Positions 28,861-43,648 of a stretch of 64,000 bases of DNA are shown piece after piece. Numbering within the stretch: position 1 is the stretch's first letter; every line of letters begins with the position of its first letter. Below the pieces are notes generated by a model. The model had not been told where the DNA came from. It saw only the letters and a list, made by a program, of their open reading frames with translations, and did not search any database. The DNA is from Ramlibacter rhizophilus (lineage in GTDB: Bacteria; Pseudomonadota; Gammaproteobacteria; Burkholderiales; Burkholderiaceae_C): NCBI RefSeq assembly GCF_004681965.1, contig NZ_SMLL01000006.1:248001-312000 (forward strand), in the 5' to 3' direction. A program made the translations under genes and the position numbers.

Positions 28861-28877
28861 TAGCACGAGGCGTGCCA
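28861..28877 (-). promoter_or_regulatory. Sigma-54 (RpoN) promoter for porin-glnK-amt
   Basis: On the minus strand TGGCACGCCTCGTGCTA matches the consensus TGGCACG-N4-TTGCW at 11 of 12 positions, with GG and GC exactly ten bases apart. Transcription would begin near 28851, about 48 bases before the porin ATG. The setting, an ammonium uptake operon, is a classical NtrC/sigma-54 target. GC-rich dyads (for example GCACCGGTGC at 28959-28968) lie upstream as possible enhancer sites, though none is a clean NtrC site. Confidence 0.72.
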
Positions 28878-29051
28878 GTGCGGTCGAGAAGGGCTTGCCT
28901 GCAGCGGGCCACTCCGGTGCATGGCTGACACCACCGGTGCGCACGGTCGCGCAAGGACGCACCGGTGCCGGGCGCCGGACGGCCAGTAACGCACCAGCGG
29001 CGTGCGTGCGGCGCCCCAGCGCACCATCGAAGAGCGTGAGGTCCAAAGGAC

Positions 29052-29057
29052 TAAGAT
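29052..29057 (+). promoter_or_regulatory. Candidate -10 box for comM
   Basis: TAAGAT followed by GCCGCCCG sits 24 bases before the comM start, leaving a short leader that holds the GGAG ribosome-binding site. No convincing -35 is visible. Confidence 0.35.
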
Positions 29058-29080
29058 GCCGCCCGCACGGAGAAACAAGC

Positions 29081-30631
29081 ATGAGCCTGGCCTCGATCCG
29101 CAGCCGCGCGCTGCTCGGCATGCACGCCGCACCCGTTACCGTGGAAGTGCACCTGGCCAATGGCCTGCCCAGCTTCACGCTGGTGGGCCTGGCCGACGTG
29201 GAGGTCAAGGAGGCGCGCGAGCGCGTGCGCTCGGCCCTGCTCAATTGCGGGCTGGACTTCCCGCACAACAAGCGCATCACCGTGAACCTGGCGCCGGCCG
29301 ACCTGCCCAAGGACACCGGCCGCTACGACCTGCCGATCGCGCTGGGCATCCTTGCGGCCAGCGGCCAGCTGGATGCGGCGGCGCTGGAAGGCCACGAGTT
29401 CATGGGCGAGCTCTCGCTGGCGGGAGCGCTGCGGCCCGTGCGGGGCGCGCTGGCGATGAGCCTGGCCCTGCACGCGAGCGCGGAGCCCGTGGCGCTGGTG
29501 CTGCCGCCACACAGTGCCGAGGAAGCCGCGCTGGTGCCGGGAGCCCAGGTCTGGCGCGCCGCGCACCTGCTGGAGGTGGTGCAGCACTTCCGACCCGCCG
29601 CCACGGACGCGGACGGTGGAGGCCCGCCCGCCGGGCTGCAGCGCCCGGCACCCCCGGCGCCGGCGCCCGCGGAAACCGGCCCGGACCTCGCCGAGGTCAA
29701 GGGCCAGGCCGCGGCGCGGCGTGCGCTGGAGATCGCCGCAGCCGGCGCCCATGCCCTGCTGCTGGTCGGTCCGCCCGGCTCGGGCAAGTCCATGCTCGCC
29801 CAGCGCTTCGCCGGCCTCTTGCCCCCGATGACGGTGCTGCAGGCGCTGGAGAGTGCGGCCGTGGCGAGCCTGGCCGGCGGCTTCCGGCTGGAGCACTGGT
29901 CGCGCCGACCCACCCGCAGTCCGCATCACTCGGCCAGCGCGGTGGCCCTGGTGGGCGGCGGCAGCCCGCCCCGGCCGGGCGAAATCTCGCTGGCCCACCA
30001 GGGCGTGCTGTTCCTGGACGAGCTGCCGGAGTTTCCGCGCGCGGCGCTGGAGGCGCTGCGCGAGCCGCTGGAGACGGGCCGCATCCATATCGCGCGGGCC
30101 GCGCGCCAGTCCGAGTTCCCGGCGGCCTTCCAGCTGGTCGCGGCCATGAACCCCTGCCCCTGCGGCTGGCTGGGCTGCGCCCACAAGGCCTGCCGCTGCA
30201 GCCCGGACCAGGTCGCCCGCTACCAGGGCCGCTTGAGCGGACCGCTGCTGGACCGCATCGACCTGCAGGTCGAGGTGCCGGCCCTGGCGCCGCAAGAGCT
30301 GCTGGAGGCCGCGAGCGGCGAGTCGAGCGCGCAGGTGCGGGCACGCTGCATCGCGGCCCGCGAACGGGCGATCGCGCGCCAGGGGTGCCCCAACCAGGCC
30401 CTCGCGGGCGCACCGCTCGACGAGCACGCGGCCCTGGATGCCCCGGCGCGCAGCTTCCTGCAGTCCGCCGCCACGCGCCTGGGCTGGAGCGCCCGGGCCA
30501 CCCATCGGGTGCTGCGGGTGGCGCGCAGCATCGCCGACCTGGCGGGCGAGGCGCGCGTTGCCGCTCCGCACTTGGCGGAGGCCATCCAGCTGCGCCGCGG
30601 CTTGTCGAAAGCGGCTGGGACAGGACACTAG
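29081..30631 (+). CDS. comM: ComM/YifB family Mg-chelatase-like AAA+ ATPase
   Basis: 516 residues. The N-terminal ChlI-like domain (MSLASIRSRALLGMHAAPVT ... GLADVEVKEARERVR) is followed by an AAA+ core with Walker A GPPGSGKS, Walker B LFLDELPEF, and a zinc-finger-like Cys cluster (NPCPCGWLGCAHKACRC). Role in the family: hexameric helicase that extends branch migration during natural transformation (ComM). GGAGAAACAAGC precedes the ATG. Confidence 0.92.
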   Translation: MSLASIRSRALLGMHAAPVTVEVHLANGLPSFTLVGLADVEVKEARERVRSALLNCGLDFPHNKRITVNLAPADLPKDTGRYDLPIALGILAASGQLDAAALEGHEFMGELSLAGALRPVRGALAMSLALHASAEPVALVLPPHSAEEAALVPGAQVWRAAHLLEVVQHFRPAATDADGGGPPAGLQRPAPPAPAPAETGPDLAEVKGQAAARRALEIAAAGAHALLLVGPPGSGKSMLAQRFAGLLPPMTVLQALESAAVASLAGGFRLEHWSRRPTRSPHHSASAVALVGGGSPPRPGEISLAHQGVLFLDELPEFPRAALEALREPLETGRIHIARAARQSEFPAAFQLVAAMNPCPCGWLGCAHKACRCSPDQVARYQGRLSGPLLDRIDLQVEVPALAPQELLEAASGESSAQVRARCIAARERAIARQGCPNQALAGAPLDEHAALDAPARSFLQSAATRLGWSARATHRVLRVARSIADLAGEARVAAPHLAEAIQLRRGLSKAAGTGH

Positions 30632-30729
30632 GCCGGGAGGCGCACCACTGTCAATCTTGACGCCGCGCCAGCCAGTCGTCAGACCCAACCGATAGCTTCC
30701 ACGCTTCCGCAACCCCAGGGAGAAGCTCC

Positions 30730-31254
30730 GTGAACCTGTCCGACACCCGCGCCCGCGCCTCCGCCGCACCACCGCCGCCCGAGCCGCGGCGCCCGGCGAT
30801 CGAGCGCCTGGTGCAGGCCTTTCTCGTCGATGGCCTGAGCCTGTCGCACCTGCGCCGCATCAGCCCGGAGCATCTCGAAGCGCGCTACGAGGACGCGCGC
30901 CGGCGCCTCATGGACGGCGATGCGCACGAAGCCCTGCCGGCGCTGGCGGAGCTGGTGGCCCTCAATCCCTGGGACGCGCGCTTCGAGTTCGCCTTCGGGC
31001 TGGCGCTGCAGCTCGAAGGCCAGCACGAACGGGCCGTGCCCCACTACCTGCAGTCGCTCCTGCTCGATCCGCAGCAGCCGGGCTGCGCTTTGCGGCTGGG
31101 GGAGTGCATGGAACGCCTGGGCGAGCATGCGGCGGCGCTGGAGGCGTACCGTCGCTGCCTCGCCAGCGCATCGGCGGCGCCGGCGGATGCGCAAGTGCTT
31201 CCGTACGCGCAAGCGGGCATCGAGCGACTCGCAAGGGGAGCCGGTCGTGCTTAG
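30730..31254 (+). CDS. TPR protein resembling SycD/LcrH-type (class II) type III secretion chaperones
   Basis: 174 residues. A Pro-rich N-terminal tail (1-22) is followed by the helix AIERLVQAFLVDGLSLSHL and three TPR-like helical pairs at about 50-81, 84-115 and 118-149. The patterns WDARFEFAFGLALQLEGQHE and LRLGECMERLGEHAAALEAY parallel the SycD/LcrH TPRs (DSRFxxGLGAxxQxxGQYxxA, xxAECxLQxGExxxA). Such proteins chaperone the membrane-inserting translocators of type III secretion, and the next gene is indeed a polytopic membrane protein. No secretion apparatus gene is in the window, so this is a family resemblance, not a function. A GTG start follows GGGAGAAG. The coding end overlaps the next gene by 8 bases. 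Confidence 0.6.
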   Translation: MNLSDTRARASAAPPPPEPRRPAIERLVQAFLVDGLSLSHLRRISPEHLEARYEDARRRLMDGDAHEALPALAELVALNPWDARFEFAFGLALQLEGQHERAVPHYLQSLLLDPQQPGCALRLGECMERLGEHAAALEAYRRCLASASAAPADAQVLPYAQAGIERLARGAGRA

Positions 31255-32172
31255 CGTGGCCAGGCACCAGGCCACCCCTGTGGCACGGTCCGGGCCGGCT
31301 CTCGCCCGGGGGGACGACAAGTTCGACGAAGCACCGGCGCAGCTCACGCCGCCCCGCGGCGCCGGCCTCACGGAGATGCCTCGCCAGTGCTGCGCCGCCC
31401 GCCTGCGAGAAGGCCTCGTCGATGTCGGCATCGGCCTCGTGGCCCTGTGCAGCGCCGGTGGCGCACTCGCCGGCGCCGTGGTGCTGGAGCATCTGGCGCG
31501 TGACGCGGACGAGCCGGTCCCGGACCGCACGCGCTGGCTGCTGGCGCTCTATGCGCTCAGCGCGCTGGTGAGCGCGGCCGACGCGCTCCTGGCGGCGCGT
31601 GACCTGCGGCGCAGCAGCCGGGAGCGCGCGCCGCTCGACCCCGGCAGCGGACTGGTGGCGCGGACCTTGATGGCAGCAGGCCGCTGCTGCGGTGCGGGCG
31701 CACCCGCCCTGCTCGCCCGCTCGGAGACCGTGCTGGCGCCTTGCGGCATGGCCGTGGCGGTGCTGCTCGGTTTCGTTCGCGGTGAGGCCGGAATCTCGGC
31801 GTGGCCCTTGGGATCCGCGCAGACACGCGCGTGGGAGCTGGATCATGCGGCGGCCGTGGCGCTCACCGGCGTGCTGCGCCTTGTGCTGTCGGTACTGGGC
31901 GCTGGCCGGCCGCGGCAGGAGCCGCCAATGCCGAGGCTGCAGCGCGCCGCCGACGAGGAGTTGGTCATTTCCACACCGCCTGCCCTCACCGCTCGGCCGG
32001 ATGTGCGGGTGTTGCCGGCGCCGTGCACGTCGGCCAGGGCCCCGACGATCGCCACACTTGTCGCCTGGCCAGACCCCGACGAAGACGCCGCCGCCGGGCT
32101 ACCTCCCAGCTTGTCGTGCAGCGAACTTGGAAGGGAGGACTCCGAGCAGCCGGGAACCTTACCCGGGCAAAT

Positions 32173-32176
<4 letters not shown>
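31247..32176 (+). CDS. Polytopic membrane protein of unknown function, coupled to the TPR chaperone
   Basis: 309 residues from the GTG at 31247, chosen because AAGGGGAG lies 6 bases upstream. No family recognised. There is no signal peptide; a Cys pair (MPRQCCAAR) precedes four hydrophobic segments at about 58-80, 97-116, 160-177 and 201-219. The C-terminal 90 residues are Pro/Ala/Asp/Glu-rich and probably disordered. Gene order, chaperone then coupled hydrophobic protein, resembles lcrH-yopB/yopD type translocator operons (inference). Two or more Cys and absence of long coiled coils argue against a canonical translocator. Its stop overlaps the metH stop tail to tail. Confidence 0.5.
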
Positions 32177-34899
<2,723 letters not shown>

Positions 34900-34940
34900 G
34901 GTTCACCTGCTGCGGAAGCGGCCGGGGCCGGCCAAACGCG

Positions 34941-35016
34941 AGGTGAGCGCCGTTGGGAATGCTCTCAAGCCTGACGGCGAAAACCTGTCTCGCCGCTGCA
35001 ACGCTCCTTGAGGAGG
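34941..35016 (-). promoter_or_regulatory. SAH (S-adenosylhomocysteine) riboswitch upstream of metH
   Basis: Read on the minus strand. P1 pairs GAGCGTT (35000-35006) with GGCGCTC (34945-34951), the 3' strand extending into CGGCGCTCACC. A hairpin pairs CGGCGA (34990-34995) with TCGCCG (34975-34980). The pseudoknot pairs CTCAAG (35007-35012) with CTTGAG (34964-34969). These are the conserved elements of the SAH riboswitch, here with A-T variation preserved on both pseudoknot strands. Family role: turns on SAH recycling and methionine synthesis genes when SAH rises. A TAGAAT -10 (35021-35026) places the transcript start at the 5' edge. Confidence 0.85.
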
Positions 35017-35113
35017 CGTGATTCTACCGAAGCCTTTGCCGGCTCCGCGACGCGGTTGGGGCGCCCGGACATGAGAAGCTGCGGCTGAGTCAGAAATCAC
35101 CTCCCTCGTGCCG

Positions 35114-38100
35114 ATGTCCTTCATCCCCAGCCTGCCGCGCCAGCGGCGCGTGCCCGTGCCGTCGCCTGAGCGCGCCCTGCGCCCCAAGCTGGTCTGCGCG
35201 GTCATTTTCCTGGGGGGCTTGGGCGTCACCATCGCGGCGGCGCTGGGCGCCCGCGCCAGCGTGCAGGCGGAGACGCAGATGCGGTTCCGGCTGCAGGCCG
35301 AGCGGCTGACATCGGAACTCGAGCGCCGCATGCAGGTCGTCGAGCACGTGCTCAAGGGCACCCGGGCAACGCTGCAGGCGGCGCCGGATCTGTCGCACCC
35401 GCAGTTTCGCGCCTACATCGACGGCCGCGAAACCTCGCGCTACTTCCCCGGCGTGGCGGGGTTGGGCGTGATCGAGCAGGTGGACGCCGAATCCGCGGCC
35501 GCCTTCGTGGCGCGCCAGCATGCGCTGGGCAGCCCGGGCTTCTCCCTGCGGGCCGCGCCGCAACCGGGGCCGATGATGGTGGTGCGGACCGTGGAGCCGC
35601 TGGAGGCGAACGCCGCCCTGGTGGGCTGGGACCTGCGCGCCGATCCCGCGCGCCTGAAGGCCGTGCAGGAGGCGCTGCGTACGGGGCAGGTCACGCTCAG
35701 CGGGCCCGTGCGCTTCGATGCTTCAGGCGAGGACATCGGATGGATGGTGGTGGCGCCCGCCACTGCAGCGGGCGACCCGGTCCAGCTCGTCTTCGCCTCG
35801 CTGCGCATCCGGGACGTGATGGGCAAGCTGGCCGAGTTCATCGGACCCTGGCTGGATTTCCAGCTGTTCGACGGCGAGTCGGCGACGCCGGCCACGCTGC
35901 TCTTCGACAGCCGCACGATGTCGCCCTCGCATCCGCCGGTCGCCACCCCAACCAACCTGCGCCGCGAGCTGCCCCTGAAGCTGGGCGAGCGCACGCTCAT
36001 CTTGCGCGCGGCGGCCACGCCCGCACTGGGCTTGGGCCAGGGTGGCAAGCTCTCGCTGGTCATCGGGCTGGGCGGCACGCTGCTCAGTGCCCTGCTGGCA
36101 CTGGCGTCCTGGCTGCTGATGTCCGCGCAAAGCCGCGCGCGCCAGCTGGCCGCCGAGATGACGGCCGACCTGCAGCGCATGGCCCGGGTCGTGGAGCGCA
36201 CCTCGCGGGCCGTGCTGGGCCTGGACCTGCAAGGGCACATCCTGTGGGCCAACGCCGGCTTCGAGCGGCTCACCGGCCTGGGCGCCCTCGAGTGCGTCGG
36301 CCGCCAGGCCAGCACGCTGCCCGAGATCGCCGGGGTCGACCCAGCCGCGCGGCGGGAGCTGCAGGTCGCCATCCTGCGCCGGGAAGCGCGCCGCTTCGAA
36401 GTCGAGAACCAGTTGCGCGATGGCGTGCGCTACTGGACCGACAACGAGCTGCAGCCCACCCGCGACAACGAAGGCCGCGTCAGCGGCTTCATCTGCATCG
36501 CCACCGACATCACGCGCCGCAAGCAAGCGGAGCTGCGCCTGCAGGACAGCGAGCACCTGATGCGCATCATCGCGGACAACCTGCCCGGCCGTGTCTCCTA
36601 CTGGGACCGCGATCGGCGCTGTCGCTTCGTCAACCGGCGCTTCTGCGAGGTCTTCCGCCGCAGCCCCGAGACGCTCAAGGGTCAGCCCCTCTCGGCTGAA
36701 ATCTTCGGCGAAGCCTTCTACGAGGAGCTGCTGCCCCACGTGGAACGGGTGCTGCAGGGCGAACCCCAGTACTTCGAGCACGAGGCGACCGATGCGGCGG
36801 GGCGCACGACCACCTGGCAGCTGCACTACCTGCCGGACCAGGAGTCGGGCGAGGTGCGCGGCTTCTTCGTGCTGGCGCTGGACGTGACGGAGCTGCGGCG
36901 CGCCCGCGACCATGCCGTGGAGGCGAGCCAGGCCAAGAGCCGCTTCCTCTCCAGCATGAGCCACGAGATCCGCACGCCGCTGAACGCCGTCATGGGCATG
37001 CTGGCCCTGCTGCGCGGGACCGCCCTGGACACTCGCCAGCGCGACTACGCAGACAAGGCCGGACGCGCGGCGCAGTCGCTGCTCGCCTTGCTCAACGACA
37101 TCCTGGACCTGGCCAAGATCGAGGCCGGCAAGATGAGCCTAGCCCCCCGCGTCTTCGCGCTGGAGGACCTGCTGCGCGATCTGTCGGTCATCTTCGCCGC
37201 CAACGTGGGGCCCAAGGACGTCGAGGTGCTGTTCGAGCTGGACCCGCAGCTGCCGTCCCACCTGCTGGCCGATGACCTGCGGCTGCGGCAGGTGCTGATC
37301 AACCTGGGCGGCAACGCCATCAAGTTCACGGAACGCGGCGAAGTCGTCCTGCAGATCGACCTGCTGTCGCAAACCGAGGGCATGGCCCGCCTGCGAATTT
37401 CGGTGCGCGACACCGGCATCGGATTGTCCGCGCAGGCGCAGCAGCGCATCTTCAGCGACTTCGACCAGGGCAGCGCGAGCACGGCGCGGGAGTTCGGCGG
37501 CACCGGCCTGGGCCTGGGCATCTGCCAGAAACTGCTGGCGCTCATGGGCAGCCGCCTGCAGCTGGAGAGCGCGCCGGGCCAGGGCAGCCGCTTCTGGTTC
37601 GAGCTGGACCTGCCCGTGCCCGCGCAGCTTCCCCTCGCCCGTGCGCCGGGCGCGGCACGCCGCATCCACAAGGTGCTGATGGTCGACGACAACGCCGAAG
37701 CGCGCGAAAGCCTGGGCACCATGGCGCGCGGGCTGGGCTGGGTGGTGGACCTCGCATCCAGCGCGGCGGAGGCGCTGGCCCTGCTCGCCAAGGCGCCGGC
37801 CTACGACGCCGTGTTCATCGACTGGCGCATGCCCGACATGGACGGCTGGCAGGTCAGCGCCCGCATCCGCGCGCTGCCCGCCGGCGCCAGCGCCCCGCTG
37901 GTGGTCATGGTCACGGCCTATGGCCGCGAAATGCTCAGCCAGCGCTCGGAGCAGGAGCAGGCCTTGCTCGACGGCTTCCTCGTCAAGCCGGTCACGGCGG
38001 CCATGCTGCAGGACGCGCTGGAACGCGCAACGGCCGCACCGATACGGCCCGCAACCGCATCGGCGCCGGCTCGCGGCAGCCGGCCGCTGGCCGGCATGCG

Positions 38101-38883
38101 CCTGCTGCTGGTGGAGGACAACGCGACCAACCAGCAGGTGGCGCAGGAGCTGCTCGCGAGCCAGGGCGCCGAAGTCGACCTGGCCGAAGACGGTCGGCAG
38201 GGGCTGGAGCGGATCCGCCGCCATCCCGAGCGCTTCGACGCCGTGCTGATGGACGTGATGATGCCGGTCATGGACGGCCACGCCGCCGCCCGGGCGGTGC
38301 GCGAGGAGCTGGGCAACTGGCGCCTGCCCATCATCGCCATGACCGCCAATGCGCTGGAGAGCGACCGGGTGGAAAGCCTGGCCGCCGGCATGAACGACCA
38401 CGTGGGCAAGCCCTTCAACATCGACGAGCTGGTGGGGACGCTGCTGCGCCACGTGCGCCCCGGCACGGCGAGCGAGTCGGCGTCAGCCCCGGTGCCGCTG
38501 GACAGCCAGCCGGTTCCCGAGAACGGTCCCGCGGTCCTCGACGTCTTCGCGGCCGTGGAGCGGCTGGGCGGCGACCAGGCGCTCTACCAACGCCTGGTGC
38601 CCAGCTTCGCCGAAAGCCTGCGCGGCATCGCCGCGCGCCTGCCCAGTCTCCTGAATTCCGTGCCCCAGCCCGAGGCCGTGCGCCTGCTGCACACGCTCAA
38701 GGGCTCGGCGGCCACGCTGGGCGCCCAGCGCCTGTCGGAGGCGGCCGCCCGTGCGGAGCGCCTGCTGAAGCAGGACGCGTCCCCCGGCGGTGGGGCGGAC
38801 GAGGCCTTGCAGGAAGTTGCCGGAGACATTGGCGAGACGCTGCTGGCTCTGGCGGCGCTCGACGCCCCGGAGGGCGAGGCCGC

Positions 38884-38902
<19 letters not shown>
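35114..38902 (+). CDS. Hybrid sensor histidine kinase (CHASE-PAS-PAS-HisKA-HATPase-REC-REC-Hpt)
   Basis: 1262 residues. Two membrane helices (about 26-46 and 313-336) flank a periplasmic CHASE domain ([20 protein letters not shown]). Two PAS domains follow. HisKA carries H617 (SHEIRTPLN), HATPase has N-box GGNAIKF and G boxes DTGIGL and GTGLGLGI. The first receiver holds D903 ([11 protein letters not shown]), the second D1047 ([11 protein letters not shown]), and the C-terminal Hpt H1193 ([11 protein letters not shown]). This is a full BarA/EvgS-like phosphorelay ending in Hpt, with no DNA-binding output, so its partner regulator is elsewhere. A GTG at 35108 is an alternative start. It lies between the two metH pieces, on the other strand. 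Confidence 0.93.
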
Positions 38903-39930
<1,028 letters not shown>

Positions 39931-40000
39931 CGGCCGATTGTAGGAAGTGGCGGCGAACGCACGAGAATGGCGCCGGCTTCGGTGGACAATCGCCGCCATC

Positions 40001-41868
<1,868 letters not shown>

Positions 41869-41872
<4 letters not shown>

Positions 41873-43272
41873 TCGAAGACTTGCGCGGTTGGCTCAGAAC
41901 GCGGTCCGATGTCCGCCTGCGCTGCCTGCCGCAGCTCTACCCGGAAGGCGAGCAGGGACTTGCGCATCGCCGCCTTCGGTTCGTACAGGTCACCCGTCGG
42001 ATCCACCTGGCTGCGTAGCCATTCCAGCTCGGCTTCGATGAACCGGGCGTGCCGGTCGGCTGCACCGACCTCACTGTCTTGAAGGCTCGAGAGCCAACGG
42101 TCCGCCTGGCCATCGTACGCACTTGCGAGCAGGCCCGTGATCCTGCGTCGCAGGGCCTCATCGCAATTCCCGGCAGTCACAGCCGCTTTCAGCTGCGCGA
42201 AGAGGGCGTTTCGTTGCCCTTGCAACAGGAGCGCGGGCACTTCAGGCAAGCGGTGCTGGCAAGCCATCACGAGAACGAGCAGCCTGTGCTGCGCGGCGAT
42301 GCTGACAGCCTCGTGACCCAGGATGCAGGCGGGGTCTTGCGTGGAATACAGCGAAGCGGCCCAGCGTCGTGCGCTGGGCGAGGGCGGCGGGCTTTCTTCG
42401 GCCAGGACATGCTGCACCACGGCCTTGAAGAAGGCCGCGCCCGCCTTCCCCGGCTTCCCCAGCTTCGAGGCATGTTTCCCGTCCCCGGAATCATGCCCAT
42501 GCAGGCGGGTGAAGCAGGCGTGCATCAATGCCGAGAAGCGGCCGAGATCGAGCGCTTTCATGGAGGTTCTTTTCACGAGGCCCTGTACGAAAGCGACGAG
42601 GTCCTCGGGCAGGTAGTCGGCCACCGCCTGAATCTGTGCCGGCGCCATGCTTAACAGGTGCCGCTCCACCGCGGCGGTGATGTTGCTGGGCCACGGCTCG
42701 CCCAGGCTGTTCAGCGCGGACAGTGCGGCAGCCAACTGATCGGCTGAACGGGCCTCGAGTTCTCCGCCGAACACCCCGCTTATCACCTCGCCCAGGCGGC
42801 CGGGAATCAGCTTCTCCTCGACGTAGGCTTTCGCGGCGACAAGTCGGACGCTATCGCGGATGACCTGCAAGGCTCTGCGGTCGAAGCCACCCTGTGCCTC
42901 GTCCGCGAGAACAGTCAAAGCGCCTCGCAGGTCCGGTGAGTCTCGATCCAGCCACGGCGCGAGTGCTTCGCGCGCCCGGTCCGCATCGCCTCGTCGCAGC
43001 GCCTCCTGCATCAGCTGCCGCAGTCGGAGGTCTTCGCTCATGGAGGGGAGGGCACCCGCTTTCACGGGTCGGCCAAGCAGGGGGCGCGCAGCGGCTCCCG
43101 CTGCAGCACCGAGCGGCCCCGGGGCTGCCATCCGAGAGACCCGCAGGTTCTTGGCGTCAGGAACCTGTTCTCCCGATGAGACGCTGCCAGCGTCGCCACC
43201 CGGTTGAGCCATGGTGAGCCGATTCGCCTCGGCGCGGGGATTGAAGAACGGCTTGCGCGATGCGGCGTCCAT
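41869..43272 (-). CDS. Orphan helical protein of unknown function
   Basis: 467 residues, no family recognised. Residues 1-70 are low-complexity, Ser/Gly/Ala/Pro-rich and without a signal peptide ([20 protein letters not shown], then [20 protein letters not shown]). The remainder is predicted all-helical ([20 protein letters not shown] onward), with Leu/Ala-rich stretches and no catalytic motif. AAAGGA 7 bases upstream supports the ATG at 43272. A disordered Ser-rich N-terminus with a helical body is seen in type III effectors, and a SycD-like chaperone lies 11 kb away, so a secreted protein is possible (weak inference). Its stop overlaps the recQ stop. Base use is slightly less GC-biased than neighbours. 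Confidence 0.6.
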
Positions 43273-43383
43273 ATGCGAATCCTTTCGATTGACATCGCAT
43301 GCTAAATCGAAGCCATCCGCTGCTCAACCGTGGTCCGCCACGTTGGGCGAGGTCAGCACCCAGCCTTCGCCGAGAATCCCGCC

Positions 43384-43635
43384 ATGTCTGAATCTCCTTC
43401 CACCCGCCCCGACCTCCCCGACCGCCTCAGCGCCGACCCCCGCAGCCCGCACCATGTGGCGGCCGTGTTCGAGCACGACGTGGGCATCCGCTTCAACGGC
43501 AAGGAACGCCACGACGTGGAGGAGTACTGCGTGAGCGAAGGCTGGATCAAGGTGCCGGCCGGCAAGACCCTGGACCGGCGCGGCAAGCCGCTGCTGATCA
43601 CCCTCAAGGGGAAAGTCGAGCCCTTCTACCCCTGA
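43384..43635 (+). CDS. DUF3297 family protein
   Basis: 83 residues. MSESPSTRPDLPDRLSADPR, then HHVAAVFEHDVGIRFNGKER and the C-terminal GKVEPFYP are typical of the small DUF3297 family, widely present in Proteobacteria. Function unknown. The ATG at 43384 is chosen by family length. It is convergent with the AAA+ gene (13-base gap). Confidence 0.82.
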   Translation: MSESPSTRPDLPDRLSADPRSPHHVAAVFEHDVGIRFNGKERHDVEEYCVSEGWIKVPAGKTLDRRGKPLLITLKGKVEPFYP

Positions 43636-43648
43636 GCCGCAGGCACGG

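Noticed and set aside
28932-28968. NtrC enhancer sites upstream of the sigma-54 promoter
   Set aside because: The GC-rich dyads (for example GCACCGGTGC) lack the spacing of the NtrC consensus; mentioned only as possible.
30650-30661. GTCAATCTTGAC dyad before the TPR chaperone gene as an FNR box
   Set aside because: The half-sites are in the opposite order and only two bases apart; FNR boxes read TTGAT-N4-ATCAA.
43384-43635. DUF3297 gene paired with the AAA+ gene as a system
   Set aside because: They are convergent and do not share a transcript; DUF3297 occurs widely without this neighbour.
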